Shown here piece by piece: positions 1-5,761 of a stretch of DNA of 7,076 nucleotides (its first letter is position 1; each line of letters starts with the position of its first letter). The notes beneath the pieces are model-generated. The model was not told where the DNA came from and made no database searches. It saw nothing but the letters and a program-made list of their open reading frames with translations. The stretch is from the NCBI GenBank assembly GCA_045537905.1, contig JAZSQJ010000085.1, positions 1 through 7,076 on the forward strand, given 5' to 3'. The stretch comes from SIG636 sp045537905 (GTDB lineage: Bacteria > Bacillota > Clostridia > Oscillospirales > CAG-382). Position numbers and translations under genes: made by a program.

Positions 1-17
1 CAGGGAAGGCATCCCTG
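1..17. terminator. Hairpin at left window edge, possible terminator of an upstream gene
   Basis: CAGGGA (1-6) pairs with TCCCTG (12-17) around a five-base loop, and AATTTT follows. The stem may extend left of the window. It could be the terminator of a gene lying outside, but the T tract is short and the left side is cut off, so this is a weak call. Confidence 0.3.
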
Positions 18-51
18 AATTTTCTGCATTATATTTGTTTTTTCGTTCAAG

Positions 52-162
52 ACGAACCTCGGCTCGCAGTACTAAGTACAGTTTTCGCCTCGGTTCGTCT
101 TGTCTGCACTCTTTCTCAGCACTCTGCCAGCTTGATGACAAAGTTTGTCATCAAGCTGAGGG
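52..162 (+). repeat. Left copy of a 111-bp compound palindromic inverted repeat
   Basis: This segment matches the reverse complement of 6966-7076 at 105 of 111 positions. It is built from two hairpins. Hairpin A (51-99) has outer arms GACGAACC/GGTTCGTC and an inner tip GTACT/AGTAC at 69-79. Hairpin B (129-157) has arms AGCTTGATGACAA/TTGTCATCAAGCT around a three-base loop. The linker at 100-128 contains GCACTCT twice. No coding capacity is evident. The form resembles dispersed REP- or MITE-like intergenic elements, but I cannot assign it to a named family. No target-site duplication can be checked, because the right copy runs off the window. Confidence 0.85.
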
Positions 163-183
163 CAACACAAAAATGTGTTACCC
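160..183 (+). terminator. Terminator-like hairpin C beside the left repeat
   Basis: GGG-C-AACACA (160-169) pairs with TGTGTT-A-CCC (174-183), with one internal mismatch and an AAAA loop. A run of seven or more T follows after six bases. It could terminate transcription entering from the left. It occupies the same place relative to hairpin B as the 6934-6969 hairpin does at the right end, although its sequence is different. Confidence 0.5.
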
Positions 184-216
184 TAAACTTTTTTTATTAT
201 ATAATTTTTGCTATGA

Positions 217-264
217 ACGAACCGTCGGCTCGCAGTACAAGGTACAGCTCTCGCCTAGGTTCGT
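217..264 (+). repeat. Solo degenerate copy of palindrome A
   Basis: Arms ACGAACC (217-223) and GGTTCGT (258-264) enclose an interior that aligns with 59-91, sharing TCGGCTCGCAGTAC and most of the remainder. It is in the same orientation as the left copy. The tip reads GTAC-AAG-GTAC, so the inner pairing is retained in shortened form, and one extra G lies after the left arm. Hairpin B and the linker are absent, which shows that palindrome A can occur alone. Confidence 0.75.
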
Positions 265-298
265 CCATTCAGAACAATTTTTCCTATCCCTTACAGTT

Positions 299-345
299 GG
301 TGCTAATTGGGGTGCAGTAAAGAAATGCGGGTGCTAATAGGGGTG
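299..345 (+). repeat. Two 16-bp direct repeats
   Basis: GGTGCTAATTGGGGTG at 299-314 recurs as GGTGCTAATAGGGGTG at 330-345, with one mismatch and starts 31 bases apart. It may be a small local duplication or a pair of protein-binding sites. There is no neighbouring gene start to support a regulatory role. Confidence 0.5.
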
Positions 346-370
346 TGAAAAAGGAGTGTAAATAAAAGGG

Positions 371-420
371 GCGTAAGGCGTAGCACCGTGTAGGGACAAA
401 CCGTCTCTCGACGGTCCTAA
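371..420 (+). repeat. 50-bp direct repeat, copy 1
   Basis: The 40 bases at 381-420 are identical to 549-588, and the ten bases before them match at 8 of 10. The unit contains a small hairpin, CCGTC-TCTC-GACGG (401-414). A TAGGGAC segment before it can pair imperfectly with GTCCTA after it, so the RNA or single strand could fold as an extended hairpin. It looks like a dispersed intergenic palindromic element rather than a gene. Confidence 0.85.
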
Positions 421-479
421 ACAAAACGGGTTGTAAGTCTTGTAACAAATTATGATAAAACGAGGCTGTTTAATCGTAG

Positions 480-500
480 GGCGGGGGTTTATCTCCCGCC
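480..500 (+). repeat. GC-rich hairpin between the two direct repeats
   Basis: GGCGGGGG (480-487) pairs with CTCCCGCC (493-500), including one G-T pair, around a five-base loop. It is preceded by GTAG, as the flanking 50-bp repeats carry TAGGG. It may be a diverged member of the same class of TAGGG-led palindromes. No T tract follows, so a terminator is not indicated. Confidence 0.55.
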
Positions 501-538
501 GTGTTAAGGGTTAAGGACGGCATTACGGTTTTGATTGG

Positions 539-588
539 GCGTAGGGGGTAGCACCGTGTAGGGACAAACCGTCTCTCGACGGTCCTAA
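539..588 (+). repeat. 50-bp direct repeat, copy 2
   Basis: This is the second copy of the 371-420 element, offset by exactly 168 bases. The last 40 bases (549-588) are identical, including the CCGTC-TCTC-GACGG hairpin. Sequence on either side of the two copies is not obviously related, so each looks like a separate insertion or a retained core rather than part of a longer duplication. Confidence 0.85.
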
Positions 589-801
589 GCGTATCGTGCT
601 GCAAAACCATAACAAATTCCGCTTGTAAGATATCAACAAAAAGAGATTTAGCGTTTTGTGAAATGCGCCGATTATTTTGAAAAAAGCAAAATTTTTTCTA
701 GACGTTTGGACTGTTTTAGACATTTATAGGGTGTACAAGGAAGATTTTGGATCTAATCTTTCAGGCTGTGCAAATTTATAATTAATCAGGAGGAATCGAA
801 A

Positions 802-1200
802 ATGAAAAAGAACAGCCAAAAAACAAAGCTTTTTTCCCTTTTGTTATCGGCGGTGCTTTTAATAAGCACTTTGAACGGAAGCGCTTTTGCGGTGCAAACT
901 ACCGAAAACGACCTTTTGGCAACTGAGGCGTCAGCGTTGACAGGAACGGGCAAAGATGGTATAATTAATTTGTCCAAAGGTGAGCTACCCCTCTCCGAGT
1001 TGAAAAACAGACAACTCCCCAGTGAAGATAAGCCCGAGGCGGTTTCTGCTCAAAGTATTGAAAGAAACGGACACGTAAACCGACTCAGGGCACAGGAAGA
1101 AAGCCTTAACGAAATAATTTTCCAAAACCGAGACGGAACGAAAACCTTATATATGTTTTCAGAAAATGTTAAGTATATCGACGATAATGGACTTGTATAA
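802..1200 (+). CDS. N-terminal fragment of a frameshifted secreted protein (signal peptide part)
   Basis: This encodes 132 residues. AGGAGG at 788-793, eight bases before the ATG, fixes the start. Residues 1-30 form a classical Sec signal peptide: a Lys-rich start (KKNSQKTK), a hydrophobic core, and an AFA site before VQTTEN. The rest, to about residue 105, is a polar propeptide-like stretch. The end (DGTKTLYMFSENVKYIDDNG) resembles an N-terminal motif that I recall from large secreted clostridial proteins. The frame then stops abruptly. The next frame, already open from 1118, carries the protease-like body, which lacks its own signal and ribosome binding site. I read 802-2344 as one gene broken by a frameshift, equivalent to one extra base or two lost bases near 1190-1200. 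A sequencing error or a true pseudogene would both fit. Confidence 0.75.
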   Translation: MKKNSQKTKLFSLLLSAVLLISTLNGSAFAVQTTENDLLATEASALTGTGKDGIINLSKGELPLSELKNRQLPSEDKPEAVSAQSIERNGHVNRLRAQEESLNEIIFQNRDGTKTLYMFSENVKYIDDNGLV

Positions 1201-2344
1201 TTGTACCAAACACACGCGAGAGGCATATTACAACTATCCTTACTATTGGGATGATGGGTTGCAAATGCGAGCTAATTGCTATGGGTACGCACTAAGAACA
1301 TTTTTTGCAAAGGATGAATTTTCAGAAAAAGCCTATTATGATTTCGGAAGCGATTGGGATGAACCGTATCATAACTCAATTTACTCATATAAACAGCAAC
1401 CAGGAGAGTTTATTGATAAGACGAACGGATACACAATGCAGTCCTTAATTGACATTTTGCAAACGAATATTACTCTGACGAATTATGCTTCAACGGCACA
1501 AGTCAGACAATTGGCATATTCTTTAAGCAATGAAAATGCTATATCCGTTTTTAAGGAGCTAATACAACGAGATGTAGAAGCTATGGGTTATACTTTCGAA
1601 CATCTTGCCACAATCGAATATAGCGAAGAACCTACATACACTATACCTGAAACTCCTGCCGATAAACGACTAATTGCTTTAGTGGTTAGAGTGAAAGAGC
1701 ATTCGGGTGATTTTGGAGATTATCATTTTTATATGCAAAGTGGTAACAAATGGTCCCACAAGCCTGGTTATGGAACGGCGAAAGATACCTGTCAAGACGG
1801 TTGCGTAGACGCCTCGGGCAACCCAATAGAACTAACAAATGAGAACTTTTTAACACATGCATTTGAGGGTATTTATCCTAAATATAGCCATGGCGAAGCT
1901 AATCGTATCTGTTTCTTTTATATTAACAAACCGTCCACGGTAGATTACGGACATAATGACGGTCACATTGCTGGTTGCACAAAAACGGTTACAGATTATG
2001 CGGACACAGCAGGAAATGCTTACGAGCAAGCAAAATATTTAGGAACGGCTCCTATAGCAAAAACAAACTGCAGAATAGACTATGTAGGCGATCAAGATCA
2101 CTATGTTTTCTTGGCGGAAGAAACCGGTACATATACAATATCTTTTAACAATCCGATAAATACAATTAGTGCGTCGTTATACGACGACATGGCAAACCCT
2201 GTAGCTTTTTGTTCCAATGGAGTGAATCGGCAAATAACATGCACGCTAACAGCAGGAACAACATATTGGTTAGCCGTATCGGCAAGCGACATGGAATACC
2301 ACAAATATGGTTGGAACTATTCAGTAATAATTTATGTCAATTAA
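1166..2344 (+). CDS. C-terminal body of the same gene: papain-like candidate protease with PPC-like domain
   Basis: The 392 residues from the first ATG overlap the previous fragment by 35 bases. No Shine-Dalgarno sequence precedes 1166 or the ATG at 1187, so independent initiation is unlikely. Residues 36-43 (ANCYGYAL) supply a candidate nucleophile, Cys38. Residues 185-201 (GDYHFYM, then KWSHKPG) supply a candidate His187 and a W-SHKPG motif that I associate with papain-like cysteine peptidase domains of secreted clostridial proteins. Residues about 281-392 look like a PPC-type beta-domain (NCRIDYVGDQDHYVF, GTYTISF, SLYD, TAGTTYWLAV). Such domains usually sit at the C-terminus of exported peptidases. 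The substrate is unknown. The peptidase assignment rests on motif memory and is moderate; the PPC-like call is firmer. Without the upstream signal peptide this product would remain in the cytoplasm. Confidence 0.65.
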   Translation: MLSISTIMDLYNCTKHTREAYYNYPYYWDDGLQMRANCYGYALRTFFAKDEFSEKAYYDFGSDWDEPYHNSIYSYKQQPGEFIDKTNGYTMQSLIDILQTNITLTNYASTAQVRQLAYSLSNENAISVFKELIQRDVEAMGYTFEHLATIEYSEEPTYTIPETPADKRLIALVVRVKEHSGDFGDYHFYMQSGNKWSHKPGYGTAKDTCQDGCVDASGNPIELTNENFLTHAFEGIYPKYSHGEANRICFFYINKPSTVDYGHNDGHIAGCTKTVTDYADTAGNAYEQAKYLGTAPIAKTNCRIDYVGDQDHYVFLAEETGTYTISFNNPINTISASLYDDMANPVAFCSNGVNRQITCTLTAGTTYWLAVSASDMEYHKYGWNYSVIIYVN

Positions 2345-2345
2345 A

Positions 2346-2352
2346 AAGGAGG
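2346..2352 (+). promoter_or_regulatory. Ribosome binding site that sets the lipoprotein start
   Basis: AAGGAGG lies eight bases before ATG 2361. An in-frame ATG at 2334 would overlap the upstream gene, has no such site, and would put nine charged residues before the lipoprotein signal. The start at 2361 is therefore chosen. Confidence 0.85.
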
Positions 2353-2360
2353 AATCCCTC

Positions 2361-3077
2361 ATGAAAAAGAAGATCATTTCCTGTTTATTGCTACTTTTGG
2401 TTTTACTGTGTGTATCGGCCTGCGTAGCGAACAATGAGGAAGGCTCCTTTGAAAACGGTACCGCAGAAAGCTCTGAAACAGCAAGCGTTACGGAGCAAAG
2501 CAAATATTTTGGTGACTTTGAAGAAACAAAGGACGCAAACGGACACAAAGGCTACATTTTAAGAGCTGACAGATGGACGGATTTTAACAAAGAGGATATA
2601 ACCGAAGAGTTCTTGACCGATTATGAGTCAGAGCTTTTGTCCATTTGGAATGAATGCGACTATGTAAGTGTGGATTTAGGCGAAAGAAGCAGTCTTTCTA
2701 TCGGTGAAGCAGAAGCGGGGCAAGGCTTTGTAAAGCGACATAAAATTTCCTTGCACACTGAATTTAGCGACTGTTTTTTCTACATTGCAGACTATTACGA
2801 TTTTAAGCACATAAAAATCGACAATAACACGGTAACATTTGAAAAAGCTTCTGTGTTTGGAGAACAGCATGAGGGGGACACAAAATACAACGGTTCGATA
2901 TCTGCTGTTTCTTTTATCAGAATGATTTACGGTTTGAAACCGAAAAATGTTAGTCATTTTGATATCGGTAGCGGCGAATCTGTAATAATGCCGGGCATAC
3001 CTCTTTCCGAAGACGAGGTTGTGCTGTTTTCGGGCAAGTTGGAACTCCATAAAAATCCTTGGTGGTATAATCCGTAA
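2361..3077 (+). CDS. Small lipoprotein of unknown function
   Basis: This encodes 238 residues. Residues 1-21 form a type II signal peptide: MKKK, a Leu-rich core, and the lipobox VSAC ending at Cys21. The product should be lipid-anchored on the outer face of the membrane. A Ser/Glu/Asn-rich linker (about 22-50) leads to a soluble, acidic, mixed alpha/beta region with many aromatic residues. I recognise no catalytic motif or family. The gene starts 16 bases after the stop of the protease-like gene and its ribosome binding site nearly abuts that stop, so the two are probably co-transcribed and may work together outside the cell. An inhibitor, immunity or folding role toward the protease is possible but is only inferred from position. 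Base composition is AT-rich like its upstream partner and unlike the downstream operon. Confidence 0.85.
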   Translation: MKKKIISCLLLLLVLLCVSACVANNEEGSFENGTAESSETASVTEQSKYFGDFEETKDANGHKGYILRADRWTDFNKEDITEEFLTDYESELLSIWNECDYVSVDLGERSSLSIGEAEAGQGFVKRHKISLHTEFSDCFFYIADYYDFKHIKIDNNTVTFEKASVFGEQHEGDTKYNGSISAVSFIRMIYGLKPKNVSHFDIGSGESVIMPGIPLSEDEVVLFSGKLELHKNPWWYNP

Positions 3078-3108
3078 CAGATTACAACAAATTCAACCAA
3101 GTGCAAAC

Positions 3109-3136
3109 AAGCCGCAGGGGTCTCCTTGCGGCTTTT
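3109..3136 (+). terminator. Intrinsic terminator after the lipoprotein gene
   Basis: AAGCCGCA (3109-3116) pairs with TGCGGCTT (3127-3134). Further pairing of GGG with CCT-type bases is possible inside, and the stem ends in TTTT. It lies about 30 bases after the lipoprotein stop and separates that transcription unit from the phage-like operon. Confidence 0.85.
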
Positions 3137-3185
3137 ATCATCTACCGTGTTTAGCCTATATTCGAACAAAAGTTCTATAAAGCTC

Positions 3186-3214
3186 TTGATTTTTGCAAAT
3201 GTGCGTGTTATAAT
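3186..3214 (+). promoter_or_regulatory. Sigma-A-type promoter of the phage-like operon
   Basis: The -35 box TTGATT (3186-3191) and a perfect -10 box TATAAT (3209-3214) are separated by 17 bases. A TG one base before the -10 box (3206-3207) makes it an extended -10. Predicted transcription start is near 3221. It is the best promoter match in the window and suggests strong constitutive initiation, so control may lie in the leader hairpin just downstream. Confidence 0.85.
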
Positions 3215-3237
3215 AAAACTGTAAGAGGGAATAGGCT

Positions 3238-3272
3238 GCGTCACCGTCCGTATGGGCGGTGACGCTTTTTTT
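3238..3272 (+). terminator. Leader terminator/attenuator between promoter and first operon gene
   Basis: GCGTCACCGTCC (3238-3249) pairs with GGGCGGTGACGC (3254-3265), with one G-T pair and a GTAT loop, followed by seven T (3266-3272). It meets every criterion for an intrinsic terminator, yet it lies about 17 bases after the predicted transcript start and 30 bases before the first gene. Expression of the operon would need read-through or antitermination. Otherwise the promoter makes only a roughly 50-nt RNA. No competing antiterminator stem is obvious to me. Confidence 0.8.
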
Positions 3273-3293
3273 AGGGTAATTCTATGCAAAAAC

Positions 3294-3298
3294 GGAGG
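3294..3298 (+). promoter_or_regulatory. Ribosome binding site that sets the tail-protein start
   Basis: GGAGG lies four bases before ATG 3303. The longer in-frame start at 3252 lies inside the terminator hairpin and has no ribosome binding site, so 3303 is chosen. Confidence 0.8.
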
Positions 3299-3302
3299 AA
3301 AA

Positions 3303-4529
3303 ATGAAAGAAATACTAATAAACATCAATAACAAAATTGCCACTGCGTCCGACAAGGACTTTATTGTAAACGGTAACGGCGATATAACTGCCCGTTTTGT
3401 TTTCGATAGCGAATGGGAAAACACAGGCATTAAAACGGCGGTGTTCGTAGGCTCCGACGGCAGTGCCTGCTATCAGGTGCTGGAGGAGGACCGCTGTGCG
3501 GTACCTGTATTCTACAACACCTCGTATATAAAGGTTGGCGTAATATCCTCGGCGGTCTGCACCAGCACCTCGGCAAAAATCAACTGCCGTCTTTGCGTTA
3601 CCGACGAGGCTTGCGGTACCGCCCCTATAGGCGAGGATTTATACGGCAAGCTTTGCAGGATGATAGAGGACAAGGAGGCAAGCAGCTTTCCCGTCAGCAT
3701 AAACGAGGCGGGCAACTGGCAGGTAGGCGATACGGACACGGGTGTAAACGCCGTTGGCAGGGACTACACACTGACTGATACGGATAAAACGGAGATAGCA
3801 GAGAGGGTGCCTCTTGTCAAAGTTCCCACGGAGCCCTTGTATGCCGCAACCGTAAACCAGATGCAGGATACTTCAAAGGCTTACGTCAACAGTCAAACGG
3901 GCACCTTTTGGGCGTATCTTACCACCACAGGATTGCAAACCGTAAACGACGAGCTTACAGCCACGGCAAACAACCCCTATACAGAAAGCGCAAGGCTTTC
4001 CAACGGCGTTCCTCAGGTAAGCGGCAGCTATTCTTCATACTTCTGCACCCCCTACATAGACCTGTCAAAGCATCAAGCGCCCTTCACCCTGCATCTGGAG
4101 GGTGCATCCTTTTACCCTGACACCACTGATAGCTATATAAGGTGGGCGGTCTACGGTGCCGACAAGTCCTATATCTCCGAGCACAGAGCATCGGCTGTCA
4201 ACGGAATAAACCTTGCCTGGAACGTATCCGTGACGGATATAACGGTAAGCGCAGACAAGCAAAAAATAGCTATCCGCTTTACAAATCCACCCGCCCTTGC
4301 AGACGGCACTCTGTTTAGCTTTGTAAAAATCTCTGCCAAGGGTTCGTCTTCAAACGCTCGTATTTATATAAGCTACGAAAGCGAGACGGAAATCAGTGCG
4401 TGGACGGATACGTCCATCCCCTACGCACCCATAGTTTCCCGGTCCGACAAGGAGGACATTGCAAAGGAGGTAGCCGAGCTTGTGGACGGAAAGCTGCTTA
4501 GTCTTATAGGTGACGAGGTGGCGGTATGA
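3303..4529 (+). CDS. BppU-like phage tail / receptor-binding protein
   Basis: This encodes 408 residues with no signal peptide. Residues 1-130 resemble the N-terminal beta-sandwich of Gram-positive phage baseplate/tail appendage proteins: KEILININN, a short FDSEW segment, paired beta-strands, and a GTAPIGEDLYGKL stretch where relatives commonly have a P-x-P-D-x-Y motif. Two copies of a linker found in phage tail fibres follow, T-D-T-D-K-x-x-I-A-x-x-V at 158-169 and S-R-S-D-K-x-D-I-A-x-x-V at 379-390. Between them lies a beta-rich, aromatic region (about 200-370) that could bind a surface ligand, probably carbohydrate. The stop overlaps the next gene's start by four bases (ATGA), so translation is coupled. 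In a phage it would sit at the tail tip. Here no other tail gene is present, so a free or cell-surface adhesin is an alternative. Confidence 0.7.
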   Translation: MKEILININNKIATASDKDFIVNGNGDITARFVFDSEWENTGIKTAVFVGSDGSACYQVLEEDRCAVPVFYNTSYIKVGVISSAVCTSTSAKINCRLCVTDEACGTAPIGEDLYGKLCRMIEDKEASSFPVSINEAGNWQVGDTDTGVNAVGRDYTLTDTDKTEIAERVPLVKVPTEPLYAATVNQMQDTSKAYVNSQTGTFWAYLTTTGLQTVNDELTATANNPYTESARLSNGVPQVSGSYSSYFCTPYIDLSKHQAPFTLHLEGASFYPDTTDSYIRWAVYGADKSYISEHRASAVNGINLAWNVSVTDITVSADKQKIAIRFTNPPALADGTLFSFVKISAKGSSSNARIYISYESETEISAWTDTSIPYAPIVSRSDKEDIAKEVAELVDGKLLSLIGDEVAV

Positions 4530-5752
4530 GCGTAGAGAACAAGCTGAAAAATATTATAAATAGGGTAAACGCAAAAACAAACTGCACCCATATTGATTTG
4601 AACGGCGCCGTCGGCACCCTTTGCGACGGTTACTGCGGCAATAAGGGCGAGTACGTCCCCACGCCCCCTGCGGAGGGAAGCTGTAAAAGTCTTAACGCTC
4701 TCAGGCGTATCCTGTATAAAGCCAACGGTACGATGGGCACAAGCTACGGCACGGTATTGGATGCGGTTTACTCTCTTGCTTCCGCCTACGATGCACAGCC
4801 GCCTCTGTACACCTTTGGGGCTGTGTCTGACCTGCATTTGCAGTACGCCACGGGTCAAAGAGACTTTACAAGACTGCTTGCCTACTTTGACAGAAAAAGC
4901 ATCCCCTTTACCATGGTCTGCGGCGACCTTACCTGGGCGGCAACCATGGTGGGTGCCCACAAGTACACGGCAGAATGGAAGGGCGGATTGCAGGACTACA
5001 AGGAGCTTAGGGGCAGCTACCCTCTATACGCCTGCGGAGGCAACCACGAGACCTATACTGCCACCTATGACGAGAGGGCGGATAAATGGAGCTCGGTAAC
5101 AACGGGCTTTGACACGGCACTGTGGCAGGATGCTACGGGCAACCCCGCATACTATACAGTTTCGTCCGAGGCAGAAAGCGTAGCCGACCGCAACGTACAC
5201 AACCCCAACATAGCAGAGGGTGACGTGTTTGTAATGCTTTCAATAAAGGAGGCTACGGCGCCCAATCTGTGGCTGGAGGGGGAGTGGGAGTGGTTACAAA
5301 GCACCCTGGAGTCAAACAGGGACAAGCGTGTTTTTCTGTTTTTCCATATGCACGATAACGATGACAAAACCGCAGATCCCTACGGGCTTTACCCCCACGG
5401 TATCTCCTCAGCCACTCCTCAAGGCAAGGCGTTCCTTGACCTTATAAGGCAGTACAAAAACGTAATATGGTTCCACGGTCACACCCACACCACCTTTTTA
5501 GAGGAGCATCCGCCGGTGTCAAACCGTCACGCCACAGGCTACAGGTCAGTAAACATCCCCTCGTTGCAGGGCCCAAGAAAATGGCTGCCGGAAACGGGCA
5601 CCTTTACAGGCACTGCGGGAGATAGCGAGGCCGTGGTAATAGAGGTATACGAGCACACACTGATACTAAAGTGCCTTGATATGTCTACCGTAAACGCAGA
5701 CGGTACAGGGGAGGCTACCGAGCTGGAGCGCTACTCCATAGCAACGGATTAA
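4526..5752 (+). CDS. Calcineurin-like metallophosphoesterase with phage-style N-terminus
   Basis: This encodes 408 residues. The metallophosphoesterase fold covers about 94-385, with all metal-ligand motifs: D-x-H at 102-104 (SDLHLQ), GD at 133-134, GNHE at 172-175, His274 in FFHMHD, and GHTH at 318-321. The second Asp of the usual GDxxD is Trp137, but it is not one of the two-metal ligands. The reaction would be hydrolysis of a phosphomono- or diester. The substrate cannot be told from sequence; phosphate-bearing wall polymers are plausible if it acts outside. Residues 1-90 lack a signal peptide and resemble helical/Gly-rich attachment regions of phage structural proteins (LKNIINRVNAK, Cys-rich loop). 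The gene overlaps the tail gene by four bases and precedes the holin by nine, so it is part of the late/lysis block. It is most likely a virion-associated or released enzyme. Confidence 0.85.
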   Translation: MSVENKLKNIINRVNAKTNCTHIDLNGAVGTLCDGYCGNKGEYVPTPPAEGSCKSLNALRRILYKANGTMGTSYGTVLDAVYSLASAYDAQPPLYTFGAVSDLHLQYATGQRDFTRLLAYFDRKSIPFTMVCGDLTWAATMVGAHKYTAEWKGGLQDYKELRGSYPLYACGGNHETYTATYDERADKWSSVTTGFDTALWQDATGNPAYYTVSSEAESVADRNVHNPNIAEGDVFVMLSIKEATAPNLWLEGEWEWLQSTLESNRDKRVFLFFHMHDNDDKTADPYGLYPHGISSATPQGKAFLDLIRQYKNVIWFHGHTHTTFLEEHPPVSNRHATGYRSVNIPSLQGPRKWLPETGTFTGTAGDSEAVVIEVYEHTLILKCLDMSTVNADGTGEATELERYSIATD

Positions 5753-5761
5753 GGAGGCAAT

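Larger units (their letters stand above)
163..787. other. Non-coding, repeat-rich intergenic region
   Basis: Apart from the repeats listed separately, I see no gene here. The short open frames run through palindromes and lack a ribosome binding site. Stretches 589-787 and 421-479 are AT-rich and plain. A promoter for the gene at 802 should lie in 589-787. Candidate boxes such as TTGGAC (706-711) with TATAGG (725-730), or TATAAT (777-782), have poor spacing or no partner, so I do not call one. Confidence 0.6.

Noticed and set aside
35..337. Open frames of 100 and 62 codons over the left repeats
   Set aside because: They run through three palindromes and a T-rich terminator-like site, lack a ribosome binding site, and give low-complexity peptides without family character.
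371..588. CRISPR-like array
   Set aside because: Only two exact copies exist, separated by 118 bases of dissimilar sequence holding another hairpin. There is no regular spacing and no cas gene.
700..801. Promoter for the gene at 802
   Set aside because: TTGGAC with TATAGG has only a 13-base spacer, and TATAAT at 777-782 would start transcription inside the ribosome binding site and has no -35 partner. None is convincing.
1140..1205. Programmed ribosomal frameshift joining the two protease fragments
   Set aside because: No X-XXY-YYZ slippery heptamer and no following stable stem or internal Shine-Dalgarno sequence is apparent at the overlap.
3252..3302. Upstream in-frame start for the tail protein
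   Set aside because: The ATG at 3252 is in the loop of a terminator hairpin with no ribosome binding site. GGAGG before 3303 and the family-like N-terminus KEILININN support the later start.
2954..3430. A 158-codon minus-strand open frame
   Set aside because: It crosses the end of the lipoprotein gene, two terminators and the operon promoter. It is a shadow of well-supported plus-strand features and has no ribosome binding site evident to me.
3303..4529. Diversity-generating retroelement target protein
   Set aside because: A tail-type protein is a usual target, but no reverse transcriptase gene and no second template-like copy of its 3' end are seen in the window.
4421..4960. A 179-codon minus-strand open frame antisense to the tail and phosphoesterase genes
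   Set aside because: It is antisense to two genes with clear protein motifs. The peptide has no recognisable features, and GC-rich codon bias on the plus strand explains the openness.
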